Below, in pieces: positions 7,342 through 17,861 of a stretch of DNA of 64,000 nucleotides. This stretch comes from Geodermatophilus marinus (lineage in GTDB: Bacteria; Actinomycetota; Actinomycetes; Mycobacteriales; Geodermatophilaceae): the NCBI RefSeq assembly GCF_003428645.1, contig NZ_QVQH01000002.1:186997-250996 (forward strand). The letters are read 5' to 3'. The translations under genes and the position numbers were made by a program. Positions within the stretch are counted from its first letter, which is position 1. Each line of letters begins with the position of its first letter. A model generated the notes under the pieces. That model was not told the origin of the DNA. It worked only from the letters and a program-made list of their open reading frames with translations, and searched no databases.

Positions 7342-9309
7342 TCAGGCCAGGTGGCCGAACTCCCAGTGCCAGGGCTCGGGCTTCTCCCCGCCGGGCTGCG
7401 CCCAGCCGGGCTGGACGAAGCCGAACGCCCCGGCGGAGGCGGCCATCCACCGCGACTCCACGGTCCCGGCGACGTTGATCCCGCCGCACAGGTCGACCGC
7501 CAGCCCCCAGCCGTGGTGGGAGGTCCCGGGCGCCGCGGCCAGCCGGGGCTTCACCCGTGCCGCGGTCACCTGCGCCTCGAGCGACCGGTAGGAGTCGGTG
7601 ATGCACAGCGGCCGGTCGAACTCCGCGGCGAACGCCTCGGCCAGGGCCGCGTAGCCGGCCGCGGCGTCGCAGCGCAGCGCGTGCCCCCGGGCGATCGGGC
7701 ACAGGGCCGAGGCGGGGATCTCCCCGTTGGACCAGCCACCCCAGGCGGGGCTCACCGGCCCCACCGGCGCGGGCGGGGCGCCGCAGGGCCCGCGGCCCGC
7801 CGTGCCCGCCGGCAGGGCCGCGTTGGGAGCGGCCGGGGCGGCGAGGGTCACCCGCACGGCGCCGGCGACCCCGGTCAGCGGGCGGACGCCGACCTGGTAG
7901 GTCGCCGCCGAGGCGCCGACCACCTGCCCGTCGCCCAGGTACAGCGCCACGTCGAGCCCGCCGTCGGCGAACACCAGGTCGCCGACCTGCAGCTGGGCCA
8001 CCGGCACGGCCGCGCCGGTGCTCCACTGGTCGGCCGCCGCCGCGGGGAGGGCGTGGCCGCCCAGGAGCCAGGACCCGGCGGTGAACCCGCCGCAGTCGTG
8101 CACGTCGGGGCCGGCCCCGCCGGGGGCGTAGGGCTCCCCGAGCTGGGCCAGCGCGCTGCTGACCGCGGCGACCGTCTCCGCCGGGAGCACGGTGACCGGG
8201 CGGTTGCCCGCCACCGCCACGGCGACGCCGGGGACCGGCTGCCCCGCCGCGTCGAGCAGCGGGCTCAGGCCGGACGGCAGGTCGGCCGGGTCGGCCAGGT
8301 CGGCGGCCGGCGGCGGGTCGATGCCCGCCGCGGCGAGCAGGCCGAGCTGCTCCTGCCAGCGGCGCAGCGCGTCGGCGTTGCGGGCCTGCTGCTCGCCGGC
8401 GGCAGTCGCCGTGCCGAGCGCGGCCAGCTGGGCGGCGACGTCGGGGGCCAGCCCGGCCGCCTCCGCCCGCACGCCCTCCAGGGCGGCCCCGGCGGTCCGC
8501 GCGGCCAGCTCCGCGGCGGCCCGCGCCTCCGCGGCCCGCCGGCGGGCGGTCCCGAGGTCCGTGGCGGCCCGCTCGGCCCGCACGGCCAGGCGCTGCAGCT
8601 CGGCGGCGCCGCGGTCGGCCAGCGCCTGCGCCCAGAGCACGTCCGCGGTGGCCGCCGGGTCGGAGAGGTCCAGCCCGGTCAGCGGGTGGGCGAGCGACGG
8701 GGCGGCGGTGTACCGGTCGGCAGCCCGGGCGCCGACGGTGACCCGGGCGGCGGCCAGCCGCTCCCGGGCGGTCTGCTCGGCCTCCGCCGCCCGCTGCAGG
8801 TCGTCCTGCCGCTCGCCGAGCTCCTGGGCGGCCTGCCGGTAGCGCGCCGCGCCCTCCTGCAGCCTCGACTGCGCGGCCAGGGCCAGGCCCGGGCCGTCGA
8901 CCGGCTCACCGGCGCTGCCGGTGGGCTGGGTGCCGGGGGCCAGCAGGCCCGCCAGGACGGGGAGCACGAGGCCGAGCGCGGCCACGGCCAGCCGCTGCGA
9001 CCAGCGGCGCGCTCCCGCGCCGGGGCGGCGGGTCCGGCGGCGCGGGCGGCGGCGGCCCGCCGGGCGGCGCCGCGCGGGCCCCGCGGTCCGCGGCCGCTGC
9101 GGTGCCGGGCCCGTGCCGCCGGTGGCCGCCCGGGCCGCCAGCAGGGCGCGCAGGGCCTCGGCCTCGCGCGGGGTGAGCGGCGGACGGGCAGCACCGGTGG
9201 ACGTCGGGGTCCGGGTGCCCGGCTGCGGTCGCCGGCCGCTGCGGGCCGGTGCCGGGGCGCGCCCCGTCGGGGTGCCGCGGCGGGGGGCGGTGGTGCGTGG
9301 TGCCGGCAC
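7342..9309 (-). CDS. Secreted peptidoglycan hydrolase: coiled coil, NlpC/P60-like domain and VanY D,D-carboxypeptidase
   Basis: 655 residues. A basic N-terminus of about 100 residues precedes a hydrophobic segment (LAVAALGLVLPVLAGLLAPG), then an Ala/Arg-rich coiled coil (about 140-330). An NlpC/P60-like domain follows with the nucleophile region HDCGGFTAGSW and GDLVFADGGLDVALYLGDGQ; the position normally holding the catalytic His (HVGIYLG) is Asp, so this domain may be inactive. The C-terminal domain is VanY/peptidase M15B with SHHGWGLAVD and PWHWEF zinc and catalytic motifs intact, which trims the terminal D-Ala of stem peptides. The combination suggests division- or remodelling-related wall cleavage outside the membrane. 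Ends close to a repeat element. Confidence 0.85.
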   Translation of the reverse strand: MPAPRTTAPRRGTPTGRAPAPARSGRRPQPGTRTPTSTGAARPPLTPREAEALRALLAARAATGGTGPAPQRPRTAGPARRRPAGRRRPRRRTRRPGAGARRWSQRLAVAALGLVLPVLAGLLAPGTQPTGSAGEPVDGPGLALAAQSRLQEGAARYRQAAQELGERQDDLQRAAEAEQTARERLAAARVTVGARAADRYTAAPSLAHPLTGLDLSDPAATADVLWAQALADRGAAELQRLAVRAERAATDLGTARRRAAEARAAAELAARTAGAALEGVRAEAAGLAPDVAAQLAALGTATAAGEQQARNADALRRWQEQLGLLAAAGIDPPPAADLADPADLPSGLSPLLDAAGQPVPGVAVAVAGNRPVTVLPAETVAAVSSALAQLGEPYAPGGAGPDVHDCGGFTAGSWLLGGHALPAAAADQWSTGAAVPVAQLQVGDLVFADGGLDVALYLGDGQVVGASAATYQVGVRPLTGVAGAVRVTLAAPAAPNAALPAGTAGRGPCGAPPAPVGPVSPAWGGWSNGEIPASALCPIARGHALRCDAAAGYAALAEAFAAEFDRPLCITDSYRSLEAQVTAARVKPRLAAAPGTSHHGWGLAVDLCGGINVAGTVESRWMAASAGAFGFVQPGWAQPGGEKPEPWHWEFGHLA

Positions 9310-9460
9310 TGCCCGTCCCCCGGTGGTCTCGTCCTACGCGGCGGGCTCCGTACGGGTACGGGCCCTCGCCGACGTATCGACGGAGGGGGGAGGCGGCCGG
9401 AGGGCGGGTCGGGCCCCTCTCACCCGGGAGGGGGAGGGACCCCACCCGATCGGCGGGCGG

Positions 9461-9670
9461 TCAGCCGGGGCGGGCGGTGCGGTCGGCGGGCGGCCACCAG
9501 CCGCCGTGGTGCTGCTCCAGGGGGATGCGGACGATCGCGCCGTCCTCGGTCGAGACGACCAGCTCGACCCGCGCGACGCGGTGCCGGGTGCCCTCGAGCC
9601 GGACGACGCCGCCCGTGGCCAGCGGCACGGGCGGCAGCACCAGGTCGTCGCCGGGCGAGGCCTCGGTCAT
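9461..9670 (-). CDS. Small unknown protein (69 residues)
   Basis: Starts at ATG 9668-9670 with a very good AAGGAG five bases upstream. The sequence looks like a small beta-rich domain: GGVVRLEGTRHRVARVELVV then GAIVRIPLEQHHGGWWPP. No membrane segment. It stands between citrate synthase and the wall hydrolase on the same strand and has its own ribosome-binding site, so it is probably real. No function can be given. Confidence 0.55.
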   Translation of the reverse strand: MTEASPGDDLVLPPVPLATGGVVRLEGTRHRVARVELVVSTEDGAIVRIPLEQHHGGWWPPADRTARPG

Positions 9671-9736
9671 GCGGGCTCCTTCCCGGACGCCGGGGTCCCG
9701 CCGCCCGCGGTGGACGGCGGGGTCCCGGTGACGTCC

Positions 9737-9789
9737 GACCCCGTCCGGGGGCCCACCCCGGGCGTGCGAGGTGGCCCCGGGACGGGGTC
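9737..9789 (-). terminator. Hairpin after citrate synthase
   Basis: GACCCCGTCCGGGGGCCCACC pairs, with one bulge, with a segment ending GGGACGGGGTC. It begins seven bases past the gltA stop and has no U-tract, as usual in actinobacteria. Confidence 0.6.
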
Positions 9790-9795
9790 GGTGTC

Positions 9796-11112
<1,317 letters not shown>

Positions 11113-11204
11113 CAGCACTGGACGCTACTCAGCTCCGGTAGCCCCCGCGTCCCCACCCCGCGGCGGGAGGGCGGGACGGCGCGCCGCCGCGCCCTCCCGG
11201 CCGG

Positions 11205-12608
11205 TCACGGGTGCGTCATCGAGAGGACGTCGAGCGCCTCGTCGAGCTGGGCCTCGGTGAGCTTGCCCTGCTCGACGTACCCCCGCTCGACCACCACCTG
11301 CCGGATGGTCTTCTGCTCGGCCAGGGACTGCTTGGCGACCTTGGCCGCCTCCTCGTAGCCGATGTACTTGTTCAGCGGCGTGACGATGGACGGCGAGGAC
11401 TCGGCGTACTCGCGGCAGCGCTCGACGTTCGCGGTGATGCCGTCGACGCAGCGGTCGGCCAGCAGCCGCGACACGTTGGCCAGCAGCCGGATCGACTCGA
11501 GCACGTTGCGGGCCATCAGCGGCAGGGTGACGTTGAGCTCGAAGTTCCCCGTCGTGCCGGCGAAGGTCACCGCGGCGTCGTTGCCGATCACCTGGGCGCC
11601 GACCTGGATCGTGGCCTCGGGGATCACCGGGTTGACCTTGCCCGGCATGATCGAGCTGCCCGGCTGCAGGTCCGGCAGGGCGATCTCGCCCAGGCCGGTG
11701 CGCGGCCCCGACCCCATCCAGCGCAGGTCGTTGGCGATCTTCACCAGGCCGACGGCGATCGTCCTCAGCTGCCCCGAGCCCTCGACGAGGGAGTCCCGGG
11801 AGCTCTGCGCCTCGAAGTGGTCGCGCGCCTCGGACAGCGGCAGCTCCAGCTCGCCGGCCAGCCGCTCGATGATCCGCGCCGCGAAGCCGGGCGGGGTGTT
11901 GATGCCGGTGCCGACCGCGGTGCCGCCGAGCGGCAGCTCGCCGATCCGCGGCAGCGAGGCCTGCAGCCGCTCGACGCCGTACCGGACGGCGGCCGCGTAG
12001 CCGCCGAACTCCTGGCCGAGAGTGACCGGGGTGGCGTCCATGAGGTGCGTGCGGCCGCTCTTGACGACCTCGGCGAACTCCTCGGCCTTGCGGGAGAGGG
12101 ACGCCTCGAGGTGCCGGAGGGCCGGGACCAGGGTGCGGACGATCGCCCGGGTGGCCGCGATGTGGATCGCCGACGGGAACACGTCGTTGGACGACTGGGA
12201 GGCGTTGACGTGGTCGTTGGGGTGGACCGGGCGGCCCAGCGCCTCGGTGGCCAGCGTGGCGATGACCTCGTTGGTGTTCATGTTGCTCGACGTCCCCGAC
12301 CCGGTCTGGAAGACGTCGATGGGGAAGTGCTCGTCCCACTCGCCGCGGACGACGGTCTCGGCGGCGTCCGCGATGGCGGCGGCCACGTCGGCGTCCAGGA
12401 CGCCGAGCTCGGCGTTGACCTGGGCCGCGGCGCCCTTGATCGCGGCGAGGGCGGCGATGAGCTCGCGCTCGATGGGTGTCCCGGAGATCGGGAAGTTCTC
12501 GACCGCGCGGTGGGTCTGCGCGCGCCACTTGGCCCAGGCCGGGACCCGCACCTCCCCCATGGAGTCGTGCTCGACGCGGTACTCCGTTGCGTCCTGCTCT
12601 GCCGCCAC
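11205..12608 (-). CDS. fumC: Fumarate hydratase, class II
   Basis: 467 residues; oxygen-stable, iron-free fumarase that interconverts fumarate and malate. The superfamily signature [11 protein letters not shown] is present, as are [29 protein letters not shown] (active site), [18 protein letters not shown] and [13 protein letters not shown] 12608 is chosen: GGGAG lies seven bases before it and the sequence [19 protein letters not shown] matches the usual N-terminus. Neighbours fum, glpX, DUF4245, xseBA and ispH reproduce the order seen in M. tuberculosis (Rv1098c-Rv1110), so this is a conserved actinobacterial block. Confidence 0.97.
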   Translation of the reverse strand: MAAEQDATEYRVEHDSMGEVRVPAWAKWRAQTHRAVENFPISGTPIERELIAALAAIKGAAAQVNAELGVLDADVAAAIADAAETVVRGEWDEHFPIDVFQTGSGTSSNMNTNEVIATLATEALGRPVHPNDHVNASQSSNDVFPSAIHIAATRAIVRTLVPALRHLEASLSRKAEEFAEVVKSGRTHLMDATPVTLGQEFGGYAAAVRYGVERLQASLPRIGELPLGGTAVGTGINTPPGFAARIIERLAGELELPLSEARDHFEAQSSRDSLVEGSGQLRTIAVGLVKIANDLRWMGSGPRTGLGEIALPDLQPGSSIMPGKVNPVIPEATIQVGAQVIGNDAAVTFAGTTGNFELNVTLPLMARNVLESIRLLANVSRLLADRCVDGITANVERCREYAESSPSIVTPLNKYIGYEEAAKVAKQSLAEQKTIRQVVVERGYVEQGKLTEAQLDEALDVLSMTHP

Positions 12609-12737
12609 GCTGCGCTCCCGGTGTGGTCTGGGTGGGATCGGTGCTCCGGCAGCGACCCTAGAGGCCGCCGGGGAAGGGGTGCCGACGATCCCCGCCCGAC
12701 GGCGCGCGACGGCCTCGGCAGGGCGCGGGAAGACCTC

Positions 12738-12743
12738 TAGCAT
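12738..12743 (+). promoter_or_regulatory. Possible -10 box for the glutamine-rich membrane protein
   Basis: TAGCAT stands about 38 bases before ATG 12781, which has GAGGAG at 12766-12771. No clear -35 box is seen. It lies in the 170-base divergent gap between fumC and this gene. Confidence 0.35.
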
Positions 12744-12780
12744 CCCCCCGCCGTCCACCGGAACCGAGGAGCACCCGCGC

Positions 12781-13902
12781 ATGTCCCAGCCGCCGCCGAA
12801 CCCGCCGCAGGGCGGCCCCGACCCCCGGGGCACCGAGCCCGACCGGCAGGGACAGGGGACGCCCGGTCCGGACGACGAGACCCAGCAGCTCGGCGAACCC
12901 GCCGCGGGCTACCGGCCGGCGGCACCGACCCAGCACTACGGCCCGGGCCAGGTGCCCCCGGTGCCCGGCCGGCAGGGGACCGAGCAGTTCCCCGCGCCGC
13001 CCGGGTACGGCCAGCAGGCGCCCGGCGGTCAGCCGGGGTGGGGGCAGCCGCAGCCGGGCTGGGGGCAGCAGCCGTACGCGCAGCAGTCGTACCCCCAGCA
13101 GCCGTACGGCGGGCAGGACCCCTCCGGGCACCCGCCGGGGTGGGGCCGGCCGCAGCCGGGCTGGGGGCAGCAGCCCCCGTACGGCGGCCCGCCGCAGGGT
13201 GCGCCGGGCGGCCCCGCCGGGCCGGGCAGGAGCAGGCGCACCACGGTCATCGCCCTGGTGGTCGCCGCGGTGGTGCTGCTCGTGGCCGGCGGCATCGCCG
13301 CGGTCCTCCTGCTGCGGGGGGACGACGACGCGGCCCCGGCCGCCGACCCCACCCCGGCCGCGACCTCGTCGGCCGAGGGGTCGCCGAGCGCCTCCCCGGG
13401 CACCCCGTCGCCCACGGAGCCCTCGCCCCCGGCGTCCTCGCCGTCCCCGGACACCGGTGCGGCACCGGCCGGGCAGCCCCCGGGCGACCTCGGCGACGAC
13501 CCGGGGTTCGACGCGCTCGCCGAGTCCTGCTTCGGCGGGGACTGGGCGGCGTGCGACGAGCTGTACCTCGGCACGCCCGTCGGCTCCGAGTACGAGGCCT
13601 ACGCGGAGACCTGCGGCGGCCGCAACGAGCCCGACGGCGGCAGCTGCCGGCAGCGGTACGGCGACGGCGGCGACGGTGGCGGGGTCCCGGCCGACCTGCC
13701 CGCCGCCCAGCCCGCCCCGACCGGCGCCGACGCCGACCTCCAGGGGGTGGCCGATGGCTGCCAGCAGGGCGTGGTCGCCTTCTGCGACCTGCTCCAGCTC
13801 CTGGCGCTCGCCGACCCCGCCCTGGAGCCGTACGCCGAGTACGGCCGGACGTGCGGCGGCCGCAACGCGCCGGTGGACTCCTGCTCCGCGCTCTACGGCT
13901 GA
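12781..13902 (+). CDS. Single-pass membrane protein with P/G/Q-rich tail and duplicated four-cysteine domain
   Basis: 373 residues. Residues 1-150 are disordered and made of [15 protein letters not shown]-type repeats, followed by a transmembrane helix ([24 protein letters not shown]). After a Ser/Pro/Thr linker come two related domains of about 50 residues: [17 protein letters not shown] ... [13 protein letters not shown] and [17 protein letters not shown] ... [12 protein letters not shown]. Each has four Cys with the same spacing order, probably two disulfides outside the cell. Such domains occur in actinobacterial envelope proteins of unknown role. Divergent from fumC. Anchor or sensor role is a guess. 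Confidence 0.8.
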   Translation: MSQPPPNPPQGGPDPRGTEPDRQGQGTPGPDDETQQLGEPAAGYRPAAPTQHYGPGQVPPVPGRQGTEQFPAPPGYGQQAPGGQPGWGQPQPGWGQQPYAQQSYPQQPYGGQDPSGHPPGWGRPQPGWGQQPPYGGPPQGAPGGPAGPGRSRRTTVIALVVAAVVLLVAGGIAAVLLLRGDDDAAPAADPTPAATSSAEGSPSASPGTPSPTEPSPPASSPSPDTGAAPAGQPPGDLGDDPGFDALAESCFGGDWAACDELYLGTPVGSEYEAYAETCGGRNEPDGGSCRQRYGDGGDGGGVPADLPAAQPAPTGADADLQGVADGCQQGVVAFCDLLQLLALADPALEPYAEYGRTCGGRNAPVDSCSALYG

Positions 13903-13986
13903 ACCCGGCTCCCCGCGGCCCCCGGTCCGGTCCCCCCGGCCCCGGGGTGCCCCCCGGACGCCGTGCCCGGCGCTAGCGTCAGGGAC

Positions 13987-14691
13987 GTGACGCCCGCCGA
14001 GCAGCCCCCCGACCGTGAGCACCCCGCCCCCGCCGTCCGCATCTCGGACGCCGACCGGGAGGCCGTGGTGGCCCGGTTGCAGCGCGCCGTGGCCGAGGGC
14101 CGCATCGACCTGGGGGAGTTCGGCGAGCGGGTGGAGGCCGCCTACGCCGCCGTCACGGCCGAGGACCTGGCGGGCCCGGTGGCCGACCTGCCCGCCGAGG
14201 GCAGCCCCGAGGTGGAGATCGTCGGGTCGCGGCCACCCAGCCAGGTCGACAGCGTCTTCGGGGACATCCGGCTGACCGGGGCCGGCGCGGCGCCCGAGCG
14301 GGCGCACACGGTCTTCGGCGACATCCGGCTCGACCTGCGCGACCTGCGCACCCGCGAGCAGCGGATCGAGATCGAGCTGAGCACCTGGTTCGGGGACGTG
14401 GACGTCGTGGTGCCCGAGGGGGTCGACGCCGAGCTGATCGGCCGGACCGTGTTCGGGGACCGCGTCGTCGACCTCGCGCCCGTTCCCCGCCTGGAGGGCA
14501 CCCCGCGCATCGTCGTCCGGGCGCGGGCGGTCTTCGGCGACCTGCGGCTGCGCAGCCTCGCCCCCGGCGAGTCGGCCAGCCGCTGGCGGGCGCTGGTCGA
14601 GCGGCTCGCCGCCCGGCACCTGCCGCCGGCGCCCACCCCGCCGCCGGCCCCCCGGGCACCGACGCCCCCGCCGGCCCCGCCGCGGCCCTGA
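13987..14691 (+). CDS. DUF1707 (SHOCT-like) and LiaF-type beta-repeat protein
   Basis: 234 residues. Residues 17-75 are the DUF1707 domain (RISDADREAVVARLQRAVAEGRIDLGEFGERV...AAVTAEDL), common at the N-terminus of actinobacterial envelope or regulatory proteins. Residues about 80-200 hold four VFGD-type repeats (SVFGDIRLT, TVFGDIRLDL, TWFGDVDVVVP, AVFGDLRLRS), the pattern of the LiaF C-terminal beta helix linked to cell-wall stress response. A Pro/Ala tail follows and no membrane helix is present. TAGCGT at 13974-13979 is seven bases before GTG 13987, so the message may be leaderless. Stress-related role is inferred. Confidence 0.8.
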   Translation: MTPAEQPPDREHPAPAVRISDADREAVVARLQRAVAEGRIDLGEFGERVEAAYAAVTAEDLAGPVADLPAEGSPEVEIVGSRPPSQVDSVFGDIRLTGAGAAPERAHTVFGDIRLDLRDLRTREQRIEIELSTWFGDVDVVVPEGVDAELIGRTVFGDRVVDLAPVPRLEGTPRIVVRARAVFGDLRLRSLAPGESASRWRALVERLAARHLPPAPTPPPAPRAPTPPPAPPRP

Positions 14692-14728
14692 GGGCGGCGG
14701 GCCTCAGGCCGCGGCGGCGCCGGGGTCG

Positions 14729-15361
14729 TCAGTCGTCCATGCCGCCCCGGTGCGCCCACCAGCCGCCCTCGACCTTGGCCGCGACCCGGTCGGGCAGCTG
14801 CTCGCGCAGCTCGGCGGCCTGCTCCTCGCTCAGCGAGCCGGCGGCCACGGCCTCGTCGATCCGGGCCTCCGCCTCGGCCACGAGGGCGTCGACGACCGCC
14901 TGGGTGTCGACACCCTGCTGCTCGGCGACGTCGGCGAGGCTGGTCCCCGGCTCGGAGAGCGCGGACTGCAGCTCCTCGGTGCTCATGCCGAGCGCCTCGG
15001 CGGCCGCGCTCCAGACGGCGTCGAAGTCGGCCCCGTCGACCCAGTCCGGCGGGCCGTCGCCGTCCCAGCGGTGGTGCCAGCCCCAGCCGGGCCCGACGGC
15101 GGGTGAGTCGGCGAGGGTCTCGGCGATCCGAGAGGCCTGGTCCTGGGTGAGCGTGCCGTCCTCGACGAGCCCGGCCAGCGCCTCCTCGACGGCCGCCCGG
15201 CGCTCGTCCTCGACCGCCGTGGCGTCCTCGTCCGGCGTGGCGGACGGCGAGCTGGTCGAGGGTGCGGGGGTGGGTGTCGGCTCGGCCACCGCCACACCGA
15301 TGCCGGTCAGCGTCAGCGCCCCCGCGGCGCCCACCCCGATGACGAGGTTCCTCGTGCGCAT
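14729..15361 (-). CDS. Secreted unknown protein with helical repeats
   Basis: 210 residues with a clear signal peptide (MRTRNLVIGVGAAGALTLTG ... VAVAEP). The mature part is acidic and helical, and carries two copies of a short motif: LVEDGTLTQDQASRIAETL and AVAAGSLSEEQAAELREQL, plus a Trp-rich turn (WGWHHRWDGDGPPDWVD). A strong GGGAGGGGGAG precedes ATG 15361. No enzyme motif. Homologues are common as hypothetical proteins in high-G+C actinobacteria. It sits between DUF1707 and glpX, convergent with the former. Confidence 0.72.
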   Translation of the reverse strand: MRTRNLVIGVGAAGALTLTGIGVAVAEPTPTPAPSTSSPSATPDEDATAVEDERRAAVEEALAGLVEDGTLTQDQASRIAETLADSPAVGPGWGWHHRWDGDGPPDWVDGADFDAVWSAAAEALGMSTEELQSALSEPGTSLADVAEQQGVDTQAVVDALVAEAEARIDEAVAAGSLSEEQAAELREQLPDRVAAKVEGGWWAHRGGMDD

Positions 15362-15456
15362 GCTCTCCCCCTCCCGGAGCCCGGTCGCGGTCGTGCCGGG
15401 CCGTACGGGGGAGGATTCCCGCCCAACCTGTGACGGACCTGTGAGACCGCCCGGTC

Positions 15457-16515
15457 TCAGTCCTCCTCGACGTCCCGGTCGAAGGGCACCGCGGAGTAGG
15501 CCCGCAGCTTCGACAGCGAGTGCAGGCTCTCGATGGACCGGATCGTGCCCGAGCGCGAGCGCATGACCAGCGACTGCGTGGTGCACCCCCCCGCCCGGTA
15601 CTGGACGCCGCGCAGCAGCTCGCCGTCGGTGATCCCCGTCGCCACGAAGAACACGTCGCCGCGGACGAGGTCGTCGATGTGCAGCACCCGGTCGAGGTCG
15701 TGGCCGGCGTCGACCGCCTTGCGGCGCTCTTCGTCGTCCTTCGGCCAGAGCCGGCCCTGCAGGGCACCACCCATGCACTTGAGCGCGCAGGCGGCGATGA
15801 TGCCCTCCGGGGTGCCGCCGATGCCCAGCAGCAGGTCGACGCCGGTGCCCTCCCGGGCCGCGGCGATCGCCCCGGCGACGTCGCCGTCGGTGATGAACTT
15901 GATCCGCGCACCGGCCTCGCGGACCTCGCGCACGAGGTCGTCGTGCCGCGGGCGGTCCAGGATGCAGACGGTGACGTCGGCGACCGAGCTGTGCTTGGCA
16001 CGCGCGACCCGGCGGACGTTCTCGGCCACCGGGGCGGTGATGTCGACGACGTCGGCCGCCGCCGGGCCGGTCGCCAGCTTCTCCATGTAGAAGACCGCCG
16101 ACGGGTCGTACATGGCGCCGCGCTCGGCGACCGCCATCACCGCGATCGCGTTGGGCATGCCCTTGGCCATGAGCGTGGTGCCGTCGATCGGGTCGACCGC
16201 CACGTCGCACTCGGGGCCGTTGCCGTCGCCCACCTGCTCGCCGTTGTAGAGCATGGGCGCCTCGTCCTTCTCGCCCTCGCCGATGACGACGACCCCCCGC
16301 ATGCTCACGGTGCCGATGAGCGCCCGCATCGCGTCGACCGCCGCGCCGTCACCGCCGTTCTTGTCGCCGCGGCCGACCCAGCGGCCGGCGGCCATCGCCG
16401 CGGCCTCGGTGACGCGGACCAGCTCGAGGGCGAGGTTGCGGTCGGGGGCGGGGCGGTCGGAGCGGAAGCTGCGGTCGGTGGCGGTCAGCGGGCCGTCGGG
16501 GAGGGGCAGGGACAC
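15457..16515 (-). CDS. glpX: Fructose-1,6-bisphosphatase class II (GlpX)
   Basis: 352 residues. Hydrolyses fructose 1,6-bisphosphate to fructose 6-phosphate in gluconeogenesis; in many actinobacteria it is the only such enzyme. Metal-binding and substrate motifs: [49 protein letters not shown] and [17 protein letters not shown] 16515 is favoured over upstream starts because AGGAGG lies five bases before it. Divergent from the DUF4245 gene, as in mycobacteria. Confidence 0.96.
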   Translation of the reverse strand: MSLPLPDGPLTATDRSFRSDRPAPDRNLALELVRVTEAAAMAAGRWVGRGDKNGGDGAAVDAMRALIGTVSMRGVVVIGEGEKDEAPMLYNGEQVGDGNGPECDVAVDPIDGTTLMAKGMPNAIAVMAVAERGAMYDPSAVFYMEKLATGPAAADVVDITAPVAENVRRVARAKHSSVADVTVCILDRPRHDDLVREVREAGARIKFITDGDVAGAIAAAREGTGVDLLLGIGGTPEGIIAACALKCMGGALQGRLWPKDDEERRKAVDAGHDLDRVLHIDDLVRGDVFFVATGITDGELLRGVQYRAGGCTTQSLVMRSRSGTIRSIESLHSLSKLRAYSAVPFDRDVEED

Positions 16516-16572
16516 AGGACCTCCTGTTCGCACCGCCGCGGGGTGCGGGAGCGGCGCTGTCATCCTAGGGGG

Positions 16573-17175
16573 GTGAGCACCACGGGCCCCACCAGCCAGC
16601 CCCCCGGGGGGACGGCCCCGCCGCCGTCCCCGGCGATCGAGCGGGCCAACCGGATGAGCGCGGCGAACATGGTCCGTTCACTGGCGCCGCTGGTGCTCAT
16701 CTGCCTGCTGATCGCCGGGTGGGTGGCCTTCCAGCAGGGCCCCGATGCACGGGTGCGGACGGTGGACCCGACGTCGTCGGTCCAGCTCGCCGCCGCGCGG
16801 GCCTCCTACCCGCTGCCCGTCCCGGGGGACCTGCCGGAGGGGTACCGGCCGACGAGCGTCCGCACCGACGCCGGCGCCGCCGGCGAGGGCGACCCGGTGA
16901 CGCTCGCCATCGGCTACCTGACGCCGGGTGGTGAGTACGCGGGGTTCGCGGTGAGCGACGACCCCCGGGCGAGCGCCCTCACCGACGTCCTCGGCGACGC
17001 CGAGCAGGAGGGCAGCACGGACGTCGACGGCGAGGCGTGGACCCGCTGGACCACCGCCCGCGGCGAGACCGCGCTGTCCCGCGAGGCCGACGGCGCCACC
17101 GTGGTGGTCACCGGGTCGGCCTCGGACGGCGAGCTGGTGGAGGTCGCCGCGGCCGTGGAGCAGGTCGCCCCCTGA
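16573..17175 (+). CDS. DUF4245 membrane-anchored protein
   Basis: 200 residues: a 40-residue cytoplasmic start, one membrane helix ([17 protein letters not shown]), and an exported domain with [19 protein letters not shown] near its start and [18 protein letters not shown] later. This is the DUF4245 family, which in actinobacteria usually lies divergent from glpX, as here. Function is unknown. GTG 16573 is used; there is little room for a ribosome-binding site, so the message may be leaderless. Confidence 0.85.
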   Translation: MSTTGPTSQPPGGTAPPPSPAIERANRMSAANMVRSLAPLVLICLLIAGWVAFQQGPDARVRTVDPTSSVQLAAARASYPLPVPGDLPEGYRPTSVRTDAGAAGEGDPVTLAIGYLTPGGEYAGFAVSDDPRASALTDVLGDAEQEGSTDVDGEAWTRWTTARGETALSREADGATVVVTGSASDGELVEVAAAVEQVAP

Positions 17176-17318
17176 GCGCTCTTTGCGATCGCGTGACGGT
17201 CACGGGGAGAGGTGGTGACCGGAGCGGGCCTCCCCGCGCGGACCCGGCCCGGTCGCGGGACGCTCGGACCCCGGCCGGCGCCCCCTGCGCCAGGCCACGG
17301 TCCTGCGAGGAGCCTGCG

Positions 17319-17570
17319 ATGACCGGACCCGCCCTCTGCGCCGGCGGCGACCACCGGCCCCCTCCCACCGGCGGGTCCTGCTCCTGCGGCCTGGTGACCC
17401 GGGTCCCGGCCCGGCCCGCGGCCGCCGGGACCGACCTGCGCGACCTCGTCGCCGGGCTCCTGGGCGATGCCCCCGCCGACCCGCACGCCGCCGCCGACCG
17501 GCTGCTGGCCGCGCTGCGCGCCGCCGGCCTGCCGCTGCCCGCCGGCGCCCCGGAGCGGCTGCCGGCCTGA
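17319..17570 (+). CDS. Small unknown protein (83 residues) with cysteines
   Basis: ATG 17319 follows GAGGAG by seven bases. The N-terminal third holds three Cys (PALCAGGDH, GSCSCGLV), possibly a metal-binding turn; the rest is a helix DLRDLVAGLLGD ... AADRLLAALRAAG. Convergent with xseB. Not recognised; third-position bias supports coding. Confidence 0.5.
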   Translation: MTGPALCAGGDHRPPPTGGSCSCGLVTRVPARPAAAGTDLRDLVAGLLGDAPADPHAAADRLLAALRAAGLPLPAGAPERLPA

Positions 17571-17621
17571 CCCGCGCCGCCGCGGTGCGGTCCGCGGGTC
17601 GGCCGGACCTCCGCGCGCGGG

Positions 17622-17861
17622 TCAGCCGCCGGCGGCACCCCCGCCGGCTCCCTCGGCGGGTCCGGCCGCCGCCAGCCGCTCGCGCGCCCGGTCCAGCCAG
17701 TGCCGGCACAGCTCGGCGAGCTGCTCGCCGCGCTCCCAGAGCGACAGCGACTCCTCCAGCGTCAGGCCACCGGCCTCGAGCCGGCGGACCACGTCGGCGA
17801 GCTCCTCGCGGGCCTGCTCGTAGGTCGTGGTGGGTTCCGTCGGCGCCGTCGGCTCGCTCAT
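17622..17861 (-). CDS. xseB: Exodeoxyribonuclease VII small subunit
   Basis: 79 residues, normal for XseB. The core [20 protein letters not shown] followed by [20 protein letters not shown] is the family signature. Several copies bind each XseA large subunit to form the single-strand-specific nuclease. ATG 17861 overlaps the xseA stop by four bases, so the subunits are coupled. Confidence 0.95.
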   Translation of the reverse strand: MSEPTAPTEPTTTYEQAREELADVVRRLEAGGLTLEESLSLWERGEQLAELCRHWLDRARERLAAAGPAEGAGGGAAGG

